Of a stretch of 64,000 nucleotides of DNA, positions 7,375 through 17,387 are shown piece after piece. The stretch is from Microlunatus soli (GTDB lineage Bacteria > Actinomycetota > Actinomycetes > Propionibacteriales > Propionibacteriaceae). The stretch covers positions 496,001 to 560,000 of the forward strand of contig NZ_LT629772.1 of assembly GCF_900105385.1 (NCBI RefSeq), given 5' to 3'. Position numbers and translations under genes: made by a program. Numbering within the stretch: the stretch's first letter is position 1; every line of letters starts with the position of its first letter. The notes beneath the pieces were generated by a model that saw only the letters and a list, made by a program, of their open reading frames with translations, made no database searches and was not told the DNA's origin.

Positions 7375-8206
7375 TCACCCGATGCTGAGCAGAACGACCG
7401 CCGCACCGGCGCCGACCAATCCGACGCGCTGACGGCGCGTCACCGACTCGTGCAACAGCGTGACGCCGAGGAGGACGGGTAGTGCCGGATACAGCGAGGC
7501 CAGCACGACGGCTACGGTGAGCAGTTGCTGCCGAGTGGCAAGCAGATAGAGAACCAGGCCAACGGTCGCGCCGGCGCCGACGACGGCCGCGCGCAGCTGA
7601 TCGACCACCGACGGTCGGGCTGGTGCGGCCTTGATCACCGGGACGAGGATCAGGGCCACGGCGGACAACCGACCTGCGGCGACCGGCCAGAAACCACTGC
7701 TCGGTGACGCCTGGGCCAGAGCCAGGTACTGCACCGCGACACCGACACTGGCGATCAGTCCGTCGATGATCGCCGGAGACCAGCTTCTGACGCTGCCACC
7801 GGACACCCCACCACAAGGCCGGCACCACCAGGACGATCCCTGCCCACACGGCTGGGCTCGGTCGATCGCCCAACAGGACCACGCCGCAGACCACGGACAA
7901 CGCAACACCCGTCACCGCACTGATCGGCACCACAACGCTCACCGACCCACGGCCCACACCCCGATTGATGAACAGCATCGTGACGCCGCTGCCGAGACCG
8001 GACACGGCTCCCCACGCCAGGTCACTCGCTCGCAGCTCCGGGGCGCGGAAGGCGATGCTGCCGACGACAGCGATGATCAATGCTCCGAGCTGGCCGATCA
8101 GCGCGACCGAAGCGAAGTGGAGCCGGCGGGACAGCACTCCCCCGGCAAAATCTACCGCCCCGTACACGAGGGCTGAGGCCAATGCCAGCAGCGGTCCGCA
8201 GATCAC
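7375..8206 (-). pseudogene. EamA-type drug/metabolite transporter, frameshifted
   Basis: Residues read from GTG 8206 (ICGPLLALASALVYGAVDF...) form the first EamA domain with about five TM segments, up to VLVVPALWWGV. The second half (IDGLIASVGVAVQYLALAQ...VVLASLYPALPVLLG...VGLVGAGAAVVLLSIG) is in a different frame, ending at 7375. The frame change lies around 7770–7810: one base must be skipped to join the halves. Past that point the upstream frame becomes Arg-rich nonsense. Either a real inactivating indel or a sequencing/assembly error is possible. The GTG start overlaps the stop of the upstream permease gene (GTGA), so the two were co-translated. Confidence 0.8.
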
Positions 8207-9369
8207 CGGCTAGCAGCCGACCCGGCTCGCCGGCGGAACCACTGCCACAGTCGGCTGAGCCGAGAGGGTCGACCGACCGGGACGACGGACGGCCGACCGT
8301 TCAGCGGGCCCCAGACGGCCCGCAGCACACCGGTCAACGGGACCACGAACAGGGCACCGGCAAAGCCGGCGACGAAGGTTCCCAGCGCGAGCACCACGAT
8401 GATCGCCAGCGGATGCAGTCGGACGAACCGGCCGACCACGAACGGCTGCAGCAGGTGGGCCTCGATCTCATTCTCCACGACCAAGATCACCAGTAGCGGC
8501 ACAGCGGCGCCGAGGCCGGCGGTACCGAGCGTGATGACGACGGCAACCGCACCGGCGACGAACGCACCGACGACCGGGATGAAACTGCCGACGAAGACCA
8601 AGATCGCCAGCGGTAGCACGATCGGCACGCCCAGCAACCACAAGGCAGTCCCGATCACCAGCGCATGGATACAGGCGATCACGAAGGTGCCTTGGATGAA
8701 ACCGGTCAACGCAACCCAGGCAGCACGACCGGCCTCCCGGACCCGGTCCGACGCTCGTTGTGGGAACAGCTCGACGAACCAGTTCCAGACCCGATCTCCG
8801 TCGTGCAGCAGGAAGAGCACGACGAACAGGGCGAGCAGGACTCCGGCGACCAGATGGGCAGTGCCCTCGGTGATCCCGAGAGCCGCGGACGCCGTTCCGC
8901 TGCCCGCCGACTGCAGCGATCGAGTGACCCGATGCTGCAGCCAATCCAGCGCGTGCTGATCGATCGGCAGCGGCCCGGTGAGCAGTCGGTGCCGGATATC
9001 GGTGAGCGACAGCCTGAACTGTGCGACCAGGCGGCCTGATCGGCTGGCGATACCGGAACCGGCCAGAGTGGAAACCCCGCCCAGCACCGCCAGCAGGATC
9101 AGCACCGTCAGACCTGCCGACAGCGAGCGCGGCAGCCGCCGGCGGAACAACTGATCCAGTGGTGCGAGCAACGCGACGAACAGCAGCGCGACGGCACACG
9201 GGACGATCACGACAGCCAATTGATCGAGCAGCCACAGCAGCAGACGCACACCACCGCCGAGGACGGCGAGCCCGAGCACCCAAGCGACCGCGACCAGGAA
9301 GCGCCGCGGCAGAAGATCACGTACTGTCCTCGGCACCTCCTGGCCGGTCGAACGGTCTTCGGAAGCCAC
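8203..9369 (-). CDS. AI-2E family transporter (PerM/YhhQ-like permease)
   Basis: This 388-aa polytopic membrane protein has about eight TM segments. Two hydrophobic hairpins lie near the N-terminus, then a polar central domain (residues about 110–175), then the conserved C-terminal block. The FIQGTFVIACIHALVIG and IPVVGAFVAGAVAVVITL segments and the ENEIEAHLLQPFVVGRFVRLHPLAI signature define the family. Members have been linked to autoinducer-2 export, Na+/H+ antiport or other efflux, so the substrate cannot be called. It is followed by the EamA gene with a 4-nt overlap. The stretch 9370–9496 upstream is non-coding. Confidence 0.88.
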   Translation of the reverse strand: MASEDRSTGQEVPRTVRDLLPRRFLVAVAWVLGLAVLGGGVRLLLWLLDQLAVVIVPCAVALLFVALLAPLDQLFRRRLPRSLSAGLTVLILLAVLGGVSTLAGSGIASRSGRLVAQFRLSLTDIRHRLLTGPLPIDQHALDWLQHRVTRSLQSAGSGTASAALGITEGTAHLVAGVLLALFVVLFLLHDGDRVWNWFVELFPQRASDRVREAGRAAWVALTGFIQGTFVIACIHALVIGTALWLLGVPIVLPLAILVFVGSFIPVVGAFVAGAVAVVITLGTAGLGAAVPLLVILVVENEIEAHLLQPFVVGRFVRLHPLAIIVVLALGTFVAGFAGALFVVPLTGVLRAVWGPLNGRPSVVPVGRPSRLSRLWQWFRRRAGSAASR

Positions 9370-9496
9370 AGGGTCCCTTCGATTAGCGGGTCGACACCCA
9401 GTTGCTACCCGGATCCCGCCCCCTCAACCGATGCGTCCACTCTCCCGATGCGGCCTCCCGATCGGTGCGGTCGGTCGGCTCGCGGCCGGACGGACC

Positions 9497-11410
9497 TCAG
9501 ATGTCCACGTCGCCGCCCATGGTGACGGTCTGCCGGCTGGGAAGCCGGAATCGAGCAGCAGGGTCAGCGGCGTTGTGCGCCAACACGACGAAGAACCGCT
9601 TCCGCCACCGTCGCATCCCCGGGGCACGGGTCGGCGTGATGTTGCCATGGGACACGAAGTAGGAGACCGGCTGCGCCTCCGCGAGCACGCCAGGGAGCGC
9701 CTGCATCGCACAGGCAGCACGGATCGCCGTCGGGATATCGGCGTCGTCGGAGAAGCCCGCCCGGATCGTCAGGTGCTGGATGCCGTCGTCGGCGTAGCCC
9801 AGATCGTCGAAACTGTAGGCGTCGGAATCGCGCACATGTGGCACCTGCACGGCCTCAACCGAGACGATCAGGACATGCTCGTGCAGTACACGATTGTGAT
9901 CGACGTTGGCCCGCAGGGCGAGCGGAGTGGTGTCCTTGCCGATGTGCGGGAACACCGCCAGCCCCGGGACACGACGGACGTCGTCGTCGCGGACCTCCTC
10001 GACAAAGTCCGACAACCTGCCCTCGATGTCGCGGCGGGCGGCGAGCACCAGTTGACGTCCCGTACGCCAGGTGGTCATCGTCACCAGCACTGCGGCAGCG
10101 ATCAGCAGGGGCACCCAACCACCGCTCAGCACCTTCGACAGGTTGGCGGCGAGAAAGATCACCTCCAATCCTCCGAAGAGGATCGCCGTCATGATCAACT
10201 GCCACCCGCGCCAGTGCCAGAGTCGACGGGCGACCACGACCAACAACACCGTGTCGACGACCAGCGCACCGGTCACCGATACGCCGTACGCGGTGGCCAA
10301 CGCCTGAGATGATCGAAAGGCCAACACGACGGCCAGCACGCCCACGAACAGCAGCGCGTTCACCACGGGGAGATAGATCTGGCCACCTTCCCGTTCGGAG
10401 GTCTGCCGGACAGTCAGCGGCGGGACCAGGCCGAGCTGCATCGCCTGGCGGGACAGCGAGAACGCTCCCGAGATCACTGCCTGGCTGGCGATCACGGTCG
10501 CGGCGGTCGCCAGCACCACCATCGGGATCCGTGCCCACGGCGGCAACAGCAGGAAGAACGGATTGCCGACGGCATTCGGGTCGTCCAGGATCAATGCTGC
10601 CTGCCCGAGGTAGTTCAGATACAACGCCGGAAAGACGACGATGAACCAGGATCTCCTGATCGGGCTGCGCCCGAAATGCCCCATGTCGGCATACAGTGCC
10701 TCAGCGCCGGTGATCACCAGCACGATCGCCCCCATCGCGACGAAGGCGATGAACGGGTGGGCGATCACGAACCCCACGGCATAGGTCGGGGAGAGTCCCC
10801 GCAACACGCCTGGATGCTGCACCACCATCGACAACCCGGCAGCGGCGAGCGCGACGAACCAGAGCAGCATGATCGGCCCGAAGAACCGGCCGACCTTCCC
10901 GGTGCCGAAGCGCTGCACGGCGAACAACAGGACCAAGATCACGGCGGCGATCGGGACCACGAGATGGCTGATGCCCGGCGCCGCGATCTCCAGACCTTCC
11001 ACCGACGACAGCACGCTGATCGCCGGTGTGATCACCGAATCGCCGTAGAACAACGACACTCCGACGATCCCGATCACCAGCAGCACGGCGACCCGCCGGC
11101 TGCGGGCGTACAGCCGCTGTGCCAGTGCGGCCAGGGCCAGCACCCCGCCCTCCCCTTCGTTGCTCGCCCGCATCGTCACGGTCACGTACTTGATCGACAC
11201 GATCAGCGTTGCGCTCCAGAACATCAGCGAGATGACGCCGTAGACGTCGTCCGGCGTCGGTCGGACCGCACCGTGGTCAAGGGCGAACACGGTCTGCATC
11301 GCATACAACGGACTGGTGCCGATATCGCCGAAGACAACACCCAGGGCGGCGATCATCATCACCACCGCCGGTCTGCGCGCCGAGTCGGCGTTCATACCGA
11401 CGGCTCTCAT
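9497..11410 (-). CDS. kup: Kup-family potassium uptake protein
   Basis: This 637-aa K+/H+ symporter of the plasma membrane has about twelve TM helices. It starts with the diagnostic GVVFGDIGTSPLYAMQTVF and continues through NEGEGGVLALAALA and SLFYGDSVITPAISVLS. A cytosolic C-terminal domain from about residue 460 ends in the FFVVLAHNAADPAARFRLP block. Length fits the family (about 620–650). ATG 11410 lies 16 nt after the egtD stop; ATG 11395 is an alternative and neither has a strong Shine-Dalgarno. Spacing suggests it is the last gene of the egt operon, which would couple redox protection with potassium uptake under osmotic stress. Confidence 0.92.
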   Translation of the reverse strand: MRAVGMNADSARRPAVVMMIAALGVVFGDIGTSPLYAMQTVFALDHGAVRPTPDDVYGVISLMFWSATLIVSIKYVTVTMRASNEGEGGVLALAALAQRLYARSRRVAVLLVIGIVGVSLFYGDSVITPAISVLSSVEGLEIAAPGISHLVVPIAAVILVLLFAVQRFGTGKVGRFFGPIMLLWFVALAAAGLSMVVQHPGVLRGLSPTYAVGFVIAHPFIAFVAMGAIVLVITGAEALYADMGHFGRSPIRRSWFIVVFPALYLNYLGQAALILDDPNAVGNPFFLLLPPWARIPMVVLATAATVIASQAVISGAFSLSRQAMQLGLVPPLTVRQTSEREGGQIYLPVVNALLFVGVLAVVLAFRSSQALATAYGVSVTGALVVDTVLLVVVARRLWHWRGWQLIMTAILFGGLEVIFLAANLSKVLSGGWVPLLIAAAVLVTMTTWRTGRQLVLAARRDIEGRLSDFVEEVRDDDVRRVPGLAVFPHIGKDTTPLALRANVDHNRVLHEHVLIVSVEAVQVPHVRDSDAYSFDDLGYADDGIQHLTIRAGFSDDADIPTAIRAACAMQALPGVLAEAQPVSYFVSHGNITPTRAPGMRRWRKRFFVVLAHNAADPAARFRLPSRQTVTMGGDVDI

Positions 11411-11426
11411 CTCATCACGCGACCGT

Positions 11427-12383
11427 TCAGACCGGCAGCGCGAGTGACACCGCGAAGTCACCGGCCCGGTCGGTCCAGATCTGGTCGGCTCGCAGGCCCG
11501 CGGCCGCCAGCTCGGCACGGATCCCTTCGAGCCTGAACTTCGCCGAGATCTCGGTCCGGATCTCGTCACCCTCGGCGAATTCGACGGTCAGTTCACAGGA
11601 CGCGATCCGGACACGTTGCCGACTCCGTGACCGCAGCCGCATCTCGATCCACTCCTGCTCCCGATCCCACACTGCGACGTGGTCGAAGCCGGCCAGGTCG
11701 AAGTCGGCAGCAAGATCACGATTCAGCACCGCCAGCACGTTCTTGTTGAAGGCGGCGGTCACGCCGGCAGCGTCGTCGTAGGCGGCCACCAGACGGTCCG
11801 GATCCTTCACCAGATCGGTGCCCAACAACAGGGCGTCACCGACGTCCAGCACGGCGCGGACGCTGCCCAGGAAGTCGGCTCGTTCGGCCGGCACCAGATT
11901 GCCGATGGTCGAACCCAGGAACGCCAACAGCCGTCGTGACCCTGCCGGAAGTCGGTCAAGATCGGCTTCGAAGTCGCCGACGATCGGCGAGACCTGCAGG
12001 TGCGGATATTCCGTGGACAATGCTCTCGCGGCCGAGTGCAGCACCGCGGGATCGACGTCGAACGGGACGAAGCGCCGCAACGAGCCGGCCGCCTGCAACG
12101 CGTCCAGCAGCAGCCGGGTCTTGTCCGAGGTGCCGCTGCCCAACTCGATCAACGTCTCGGCGCCGCTGAGCCGCGCGATCCGGGCGGCGTTGTCGGCCAG
12201 GATCTCCCGCTCGCGTCTGGTCGGGTAATACTCGGGCAGGCGGGTGATCTGATCGAAGAGGTCGGAGCCGTGCGCGTCGTAGAAGTACTTCGATGGAAGG
12301 GTTTTCGGGCTGCCGGTGAGTCCGTCCCGGACGTCGCGGGCGAGTTGATCAAGGCGTTGATCATGGTTCAGGACGAGGTCCAT
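11427..12383 (-). CDS. egtD: EgtD, L-histidine N(alpha)-methyltransferase
   Basis: This 318-aa SAM-dependent enzyme trimethylates histidine to hercynine, the first committed step of ergothioneine synthesis. Visible signs are the PSKYFYDAHGSDLFDQITRLPEYY lead-in that forms the histidine pocket, the SAM loop LIELGSGTSDKT (78–89), and FLGSTIGNLVP. The C-terminal block EIRTEISAKF...AAGL is also present. ATG 12383 overlaps the egtC stop (TGATG), so translation is coupled. Length is normal for the family. It is the fourth gene of egtABCD. Confidence 0.95.
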   Translation of the reverse strand: MDLVLNHDQRLDQLARDVRDGLTGSPKTLPSKYFYDAHGSDLFDQITRLPEYYPTRREREILADNAARIARLSGAETLIELGSGTSDKTRLLLDALQAAGSLRRFVPFDVDPAVLHSAARALSTEYPHLQVSPIVGDFEADLDRLPAGSRRLLAFLGSTIGNLVPAERADFLGSVRAVLDVGDALLLGTDLVKDPDRLVAAYDDAAGVTAAFNKNVLAVLNRDLAADFDLAGFDHVAVWDREQEWIEMRLRSRSRQRVRIASCELTVEFAEGDEIRTEISAKFRLEGIRAELAAAGLRADQIWTDRAGDFAVSLALPV

Positions 12384-13078
12384 CAGTTTGCACTCTCCAG
12401 GTCGGTGATCATGATGCCGGCGTCCGACACCTCGATCATGTGGTGATCGGCCAGGCTGACCCAGCCCCGCTCGTCGTCGTAGGGTTCGCTGGCGACGACG
12501 ACACCGTCGGGCAGCTGCCGATAGCACAGCTCGTTGTCCCAGGCGACGCCGAGGATCCTGCTGCCGTCGGTCAGCAGCACTGTCAGCCGGGCGTCCGGAT
12601 CGGCGGCGGCAACCTTGGCCAATGTCTCGGCGAGGTGTTCGACACCGGTATCGAAGATGTGCGCCGCCAGTTGGGCGGAGTCACCGATCGACTCGGCGGC
12701 CGACGAGGTCGGCACCGCGTCCAACGCGACCCGGCCGTTGTGGGAGAACAGCCAACGGCCGTCGGTGAACGGTGCCGCCGCGGTCTCGTCCGGCGGCATC
12801 CCGACGGTGGCCGACCGGACGGCGGCGAGCACACAGCCGGAGCTGAGCACCGGTGCGATCGAGGCAAACGACGCGTCGTTCCACAACGGACGGGGCGAGC
12901 GCCAGCGCCGTACGGTGCCGGTGTCGTCGAGGAAGCCGACGCCCCAGCCGTCGGCGTTCAACAGTCCGTGCCGTTGCTGCCGTGGCGCGTAGGACTGCCG
13001 CAACAGGCCGTACTCGGGTTCGGTGATCAACGAGGACAGGGTCCGGGGTGCGCCGAGCCAGGCCAGATGCCTACACAT
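12383..13078 (-). CDS. egtC: EgtC, class II glutamine amidotransferase-like gamma-glutamyl hydrolase
   Basis: This 231-aa enzyme removes the gamma-glutamyl group from hercynyl-gamma-glutamylcysteine sulfoxide. Cys2 directly after the initiator Met (MCRHLAWLG) is the N-terminal nucleophile of the Ntn-hydrolase fold. Further class II motifs are [20 protein letters not shown] and FSHNGRV. The start at ATG 13078 is fixed by the need for Cys2. It overlaps egtB by 8 nt and egtD by 1 nt. Confidence 0.94.
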   Translation of the reverse strand: MCRHLAWLGAPRTLSSLITEPEYGLLRQSYAPRQQRHGLLNADGWGVGFLDDTGTVRRWRSPRPLWNDASFASIAPVLSSGCVLAAVRSATVGMPPDETAAAPFTDGRWLFSHNGRVALDAVPTSSAAESIGDSAQLAAHIFDTGVEHLAETLAKVAAADPDARLTVLLTDGSRILGVAWDNELCYRQLPDGVVVASEPYDDERGWVSLADHHMIEVSDAGIMITDLESAN

Positions 13079-14426
13079 GATCATCTCCCGCTGTCGGTTC
13101 GACATCCCAGGCCAGCCGGAAACCGGTGAAGATCTGCCGCCGGATCGGCAGGTCCCAGTTGCGGAAGGACGGCCGGATCGCGCCGTCACCGACTGCCCAG
13201 GATCCACCGCGGAGGACTCGGAAGTCGCCGCCGAAGAAGGGCTCGCTGTACTGGCGGTAGAGCATCGGCCGAAAACCGGGCCAAGCTTCGAAGCCCGAAG
13301 AGGTCCACTCCCAGACATCACCGATCAGCTGCTCGACACCGTAGGCCGAGGCGCCTCCCGGATAGGCACCGACCGGGGCCGGCTGCAACGCCCCACCACC
13401 CAGGTTGGCCAATGCCGGCGTCGGAGCCGAGGATCCCCACGGCCAGCGCCGTCGGCGCCCGGTCGACGGGTCCCAGACCGCAGCCTTCTCCCACTCGGCC
13501 TCGGTGGGGAGCCGGGCACCGATCCAGGCAGCATAGGCCTCGGCCTCGAAGAAGCAGACGTGCTGCACCGGTTGGTCGGCGGGGATCTCCTCCAGCACAC
13601 CGAACCGGCGACGAGACCCGTCGCCGGTCCAGAATTGCGGCCGTTCGAGCCCTGCCTGCTGGCGGTGTGCCCAACCGGCCTCGGACCACCACTGCCGTTG
13701 CCGGTAGCCGCCGGCGTCGACGAAGCGGGCGTATTCGGCGTTGGTCACCGGGAAGCGGGCGATCTTGAACGCCGGCACCTGCACCCTGTGGGCCGGTCGC
13801 TCGTTGTCCAGCGAGAACGGCTCGTCGGCGCCGTCCACACCGAGCACGAACGGACCGCCGGGCACCAACACGACATCGTCGGCGGTGGCGCGTCCGGCCG
13901 GCAGTGCGGTGCCGGTCCCGAACAGCGGCTCACCCTCACGCAGTTGGTGGGTCGCCAACATCGTCTCGACATGCATCTGCTCGTGCTGGGAGACCATCAG
14001 ATACGGAAACAGCTCCGCGTCCTGGTCCAGCTGTCCACGACGCTCGAGCTGTTCGAGTCGATCAAGCACGCGTCCGCGGACGTCGGCGATGAACGTACGG
14101 GCGGCCCCCGGTTTGAGCAGCGGCAGTGACGGCCGGGTCGCTCGTGGATGCTCGAAGGCGTCGTACAGACTCTCGATCTGGGGCGGCAACAATCCTTGCA
14201 GGGTTGACTTCCCGTTCCGTAACAGCCACAGGTCCTCCTGCTGACCGATGTGTGCCAGGTCCCAGACCAACGGACTCATCAACGGGCTGTGCTGCCGGGT
14301 CAGCTCGGCATCGTCGAACGCGGTCAGAGCCGTCGTCCGTTGCCGGGCCGACTCCAGACTCCGGGCCAGCTGCTCGGTGTTCAGCTGCTGTGGGACCGGT
14401 TCCGGAAGCTGCCGGGTGTCAGGCAT
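13071..14426 (-). CDS. egtB: EgtB, hercynine sulfoxide synthase
   Basis: This 451-aa non-heme iron enzyme joins gamma-glutamylcysteine (or cysteine) to hercynine with oxygen. The N-terminal DinB-like domain carries the iron triad His59 (DLAHIG) and His148/His152 of the HEQMHVE motif. The C-terminal formylglycine-generating-enzyme-like domain (about 185–448) shows [31 protein letters not shown] and [10 protein letters not shown] 14426 is preceded by GGAGGAGGAG and overlaps egtA by 8 nt. The presence of egtA in the operon favours gamma-glutamylcysteine as thiol donor. Confidence 0.95.
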   Translation of the reverse strand: MPDTRQLPEPVPQQLNTEQLARSLESARQRTTALTAFDDAELTRQHSPLMSPLVWDLAHIGQQEDLWLLRNGKSTLQGLLPPQIESLYDAFEHPRATRPSLPLLKPGAARTFIADVRGRVLDRLEQLERRGQLDQDAELFPYLMVSQHEQMHVETMLATHQLREGEPLFGTGTALPAGRATADDVVLVPGGPFVLGVDGADEPFSLDNERPAHRVQVPAFKIARFPVTNAEYARFVDAGGYRQRQWWSEAGWAHRQQAGLERPQFWTGDGSRRRFGVLEEIPADQPVQHVCFFEAEAYAAWIGARLPTEAEWEKAAVWDPSTGRRRRWPWGSSAPTPALANLGGGALQPAPVGAYPGGASAYGVEQLIGDVWEWTSSGFEAWPGFRPMLYRQYSEPFFGGDFRVLRGGSWAVGDGAIRPSFRNWDLPIRRQIFTGFRLAWDVEPTAGDDHV

Positions 14427-15681
14427 GGATCTCCTCCTCCAAGGCGGCGGCCGGGCCGTCGCGTTCGACGCGTGCTGCAAAGTCACCGGCCGGCGACCGG
14501 CCGGCAATGATCAGGTCGCAGAACTCCCTGAACTCGGCACGCAATTCGTCCGGGGCGTGCCGGACGGCGATCTCGGCGCAGCCTCGGGCGGCCCGTGCCA
14601 GCGGTGGATCGGCCAGCCCGTACCGGGCCGCCTGATGCCAGCGCCCCCGGACCGGTGCCAGCTGCCGGGCTGCCGATGCTGCCGCCGCCGGAACATCGAT
14701 CAAGGTGACGACGAAGGCGGCCAATCCGGGCCACCAGCGGTCGCCGACGGCGTCCAGGCACCGAAGCTCGAGGTAGCCGCGGGGCCGGATCGGTGGGAAC
14801 AGCGTGCTGAGATGATGATCAAGATCGGACCTGGTCGGCGGTCGATCGACCGGGCCGGCACCCTCGACCCAACCCGAGAACGGGATCCGATCCGTCACCG
14901 CCCGGATCCGATCATCGTCGCGGATCTGCATCACCGGGGCGGCCAGCGCGTAGTCCGCCCAGGCTGCTGCCGGATGATCATCGGCGGGCACCGGGCCGGA
15001 ACGTCGCGGATCGAGGCCGGACCAGGCCTGCTGCCGCATCGAGGACCAGCCCGAGCGTCGGCCGCCCAGCGCCGGTGAGGCTGCGGAGACCGCGATCAGC
15101 AGCGGTGCCAGTGCGGTGATCAACCGGAACCTCGCCGGCCACCCCGCCCGGGGACCGGCTTCCAGGTTGATCTGCAGCGCAGCGGTCGCGGTCATCATCG
15201 CCGTACCGGCTGCGCCGCTGCCGACGGCTCTGAAGTGCTCCTCCATTGCCGCGTAGCGAGGCCCGGGAGAGACGCGGCGCGGCGGTCGGAGCGGATCGGC
15301 ACCGAGCGGCACGGCCGCCAGACCGCGTACGGCAAGCGCCGCTGTCAGTGTCCTCCGGTCGGCCTGCAGCGCGCGGATCGCCGTCACCGCACCGTCCAAG
15401 GGCGGCGTCGACAACTCCAGCTGCCCGCCGGGCTCGACGGTGACCTTGCTGCCTCCGGACATCGGCGGCAGCCCGTCCACCAGGTCGGTGATCTCTTCCC
15501 ATTCCGGGCGCCGTCGCCGGTCGGCGGTGTCGATCAGATGGGCCTCCAGCTCCAGGCCGACCGGGCCGACGACGGAATCGGTCAGGGCGGTGGATTCGAC
15601 CCATCGACGCGCCGTCTCGATCGAGTCCAAGGGCGCTGCTGCAGGCAGCGGCTGGTCGACGATCGGAATGACTGTGGCCAT
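14419..15681 (-). CDS. egtA: EgtA, glutamate–cysteine ligase
   Basis: This 420-aa ATP-dependent ligase makes gamma-glutamylcysteine for ergothioneine. It belongs to the GCS2/EgtA group. Visible features are [11 protein letters not shown] near the N-terminus, the [19 protein letters not shown] metal/substrate segment, INLEAG, and [18 protein letters not shown] in the C-terminal half. It is the first gene of the egt operon, and ATG 15681 is preceded by GGAGG. An interrupted palindrome (15689–15711) overlaps that Shine-Dalgarno on the RNA and could form a 5' UTR hairpin. The upstream 15712–15956 holds no gene. No egtE is found in the window. Confidence 0.92.
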   Translation of the reverse strand: MATVIPIVDQPLPAAAPLDSIETARRWVESTALTDSVVGPVGLELEAHLIDTADRRRRPEWEEITDLVDGLPPMSGGSKVTVEPGGQLELSTPPLDGAVTAIRALQADRRTLTAALAVRGLAAVPLGADPLRPPRRVSPGPRYAAMEEHFRAVGSGAAGTAMMTATAALQINLEAGPRAGWPARFRLITALAPLLIAVSAASPALGGRRSGWSSMRQQAWSGLDPRRSGPVPADDHPAAAWADYALAAPVMQIRDDDRIRAVTDRIPFSGWVEGAGPVDRPPTRSDLDHHLSTLFPPIRPRGYLELRCLDAVGDRWWPGLAAFVVTLIDVPAAAASAARQLAPVRGRWHQAARYGLADPPLARAARGCAEIAVRHAPDELRAEFREFCDLIIAGRSPAGDFAARVERDGPAAALEEEIHA

Positions 15682-15956
15682 TCACCCCTCCAGGTCCGGA
15701 CCGGTCCTGGATCCCCGTGAGGAGCACAGAACCGCGGGTCGGTGCGGGGCGATCGCTCAACTGAACGCTCGTCCTCGTCCTGCGTCGATGCCACAGCCGA
15801 GCTGCGACGCCGAGGTCATGCTGCGACCAGTCCATACCCGGTCGCCGTCGAGGTCAAACGTACCCGGCCCGGATCCCGCGGTGAAGACCTCGGGGCGTCG
15901 GTAGCCGATCGGTAACCGCTCGGTGAGGTCGACGATCACCGCAGTTCAGGCCCGAC

Positions 15957-16814
15957 TCAGGTCTTGGCGTTCTTGGCCCAGACGAAGCAGAACAGACCGA
16001 AGCACGCCAGTCCTCCGGCGAGCACGGTGAGCAGCACCGGGCCGGCCGGCTGGTTGCGGACCAGCCGGAGCGCCTCGTCCAGGCCACCGGCGCGTCGGGG
16101 GTCGAAGGTCAGGGCCGCCCAGCCGAACAAGCCGCCGACCAGAGCCAGCGCGATGCCCTTGGTGATGTAGCCGGCCACGCCGACGGCCCTACCGGCAGCC
16201 GAGGTCGAGCCGACCAGGTCTGCGGTGAAGCTCCGGCGGCTCCCCTTGATCACCTGCGAGACACCGACCGCGATCACGCCGATGCCGACCGCCGCTACCA
16301 GGATCCGACCCAACGGCAGTGTCATCAGCTTCGCCGTGATGGAGTCCTCGCTGGAGCCCGAGCCGGCTCCACCGACGAAGCGGAATGCACTGGCTGCGAG
16401 CAGCAGGTAGACCAGTGCTCGGCTCGCCGAGGAGAGCCGCTTCAACGTCCGACGCTTCGGGTCGTGTTCGACGGCAACCTTGCCGTGACCGAGTGCCGCT
16501 TCCAATGCTTGCCACGGGACCAGCACGGCCAATCCGATCCCGACCATGATCAACAACAGTGGGCCGGCCGGGGTGCCGGCCAGGGTTCGCAACGCACCCT
16601 GCTCCGATGCCTGGCCGTCTCCGCTCCAGGCCAGCCGTAGCGCGATACCGGCGATGATCAGATGCACCACCCCGTACGCGCAGAGTCCCGCGCCGACCAG
16701 GATCCGATACCAGCGGGCTCGCCGGACCCGCTGGCTCAACTCCTCGGCGGCATCGCGTGCGTCATCGGCAACCTCGGCGGCATCGCGGGCGACCCCGCCG
16801 CCGGTTGTGTCCAT
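15957..16814 (-). CDS. DUF1206 membrane protein
   Basis: This 285-aa protein has six TM segments arranged as three related hairpin modules of about 75 residues. Each contains an R-x-x-x-x-x-Y-x-x-G/K pattern and a polar loop (YRILVGAGLCAYGVVHL; RALVYLLLAASAF; VAGYITKGIALALVGG). A helical Ala/Asp-rich N-terminus precedes them. This triple module is DUF1206. Function is unknown. ATG 16814 is preferred; an in-frame GTG at 16835 would add seven residues, and neither has a strong ribosome-binding site. It diverges from csbD. Confidence 0.8.
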   Translation of the reverse strand: MDTTGGGVARDAAEVADDARDAAEELSQRVRRARWYRILVGAGLCAYGVVHLIIAGIALRLAWSGDGQASEQGALRTLAGTPAGPLLLIMVGIGLAVLVPWQALEAALGHGKVAVEHDPKRRTLKRLSSASRALVYLLLAASAFRFVGGAGSGSSEDSITAKLMTLPLGRILVAAVGIGVIAVGVSQVIKGSRRSFTADLVGSTSAAGRAVGVAGYITKGIALALVGGLFGWAALTFDPRRAGGLDEALRLVRNQPAGPVLLTVLAGGLACFGLFCFVWAKNAKT

Positions 16815-16879
16815 GGAATCAGTATGTCCGTCCACCGCCGGCAGTGCCGGTGATCCGCACGAACCGCCGCCCCGGTTTC

Positions 16880-16972
16880 ACCTGGATCCACCGATTTGCG
16901 GCTCCTGCGCGACCCCATCCGGGCACATCGGCCTGGTGCCGCTCGCTACGCCGCAAATCGGTGGATCCAGGT
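16880..16972. repeat. Perfect 23-bp inverted repeat with 47-nt loop
   Basis: Arm 16880–16902 (acctggatccaccgatttgc followed by ggc) is the exact reverse complement of 16950–16972. It lies between the divergent starts of the DUF1206 gene and csbD. The right arm ends inside the −35 element of the csbD promoter (16971–16976). Confidence 0.9.
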
Positions 16973-16995
16973 TTAACGGATCCCAACGCGGGTAT
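16971..16995 (+). promoter_or_regulatory. Sigma-B-type promoter of csbD
   Basis: GTTTAA (16971–16976) and GGGTAT (16990–16995) with a 13-nt spacer match the general-stress sigma consensus; the ATG is at 17035 with GAGGAGG in between. CsbD genes are classical members of this regulon in Bacillus. Confidence 0.7.
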
Positions 16996-17034
16996 CGCTC
17001 CCGCTATCCGGCACGACAGATGAGGAGGACTGTG

Positions 17035-17253
17035 ATGACAGGCGCATTCGACAAGGCCAAGGGCACAGCCAAGGAGAAACTCGGCGAGGCCAAGGAGAAA
17101 GTCGGCTCCGCGACGAACGATCGCAGCACCCAGGCCGACGGCGTCACCGATCAGGTGAAGGGCAAGGCACAGCAGGCGGAGGGAGAGTTGAAAGACCGAG
17201 CAGACGGTGACACCGTCGACGAGCGCGGCGACAGGACGACCGACGATCGGTGA
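17035..17253 (+). CDS. CsbD family stress protein
   Basis: This 72-aa hydrophilic protein has two AKGTAKEKLGEAKEKVGSAT-like 11-mer-type repeats and then TDQVKGKAQQAEGELKD, the CsbD family pattern. The C-terminus is rich in D, R and T. Members are abundant, poorly structured proteins induced by general stress, with unknown molecular role. ATG 17035 follows GAGGAGGAC. The sigma-B-like promoter immediately upstream supports stress induction. The stretch 17254–17387 after the gene holds a weak stem (17278–17283 with 17301–17306) that may terminate transcription. Confidence 0.9.
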   Translation: MTGAFDKAKGTAKEKLGEAKEKVGSATNDRSTQADGVTDQVKGKAQQAEGELKDRADGDTVDERGDRTTDDR

Positions 17254-17387
17254 GCGTCGATCATGATCATCGGGCCGGGCGATAGCGGCGGGAAGCCGGG
17301 ATCGCCTGGCCCTCGGTCGCCGGTCGGACCGGCAAACCGCTGGCAAACCATGGACCCGTACGGCGGACGGCCTTACAGTCTGCTGCG

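Noticed and set aside
7196-8206. 336-codon frame of the EamA gene running into gvpK
   Set aside because: After about 7800 it becomes Arg-rich and antisense to gvpK; the transporter continues in another frame.
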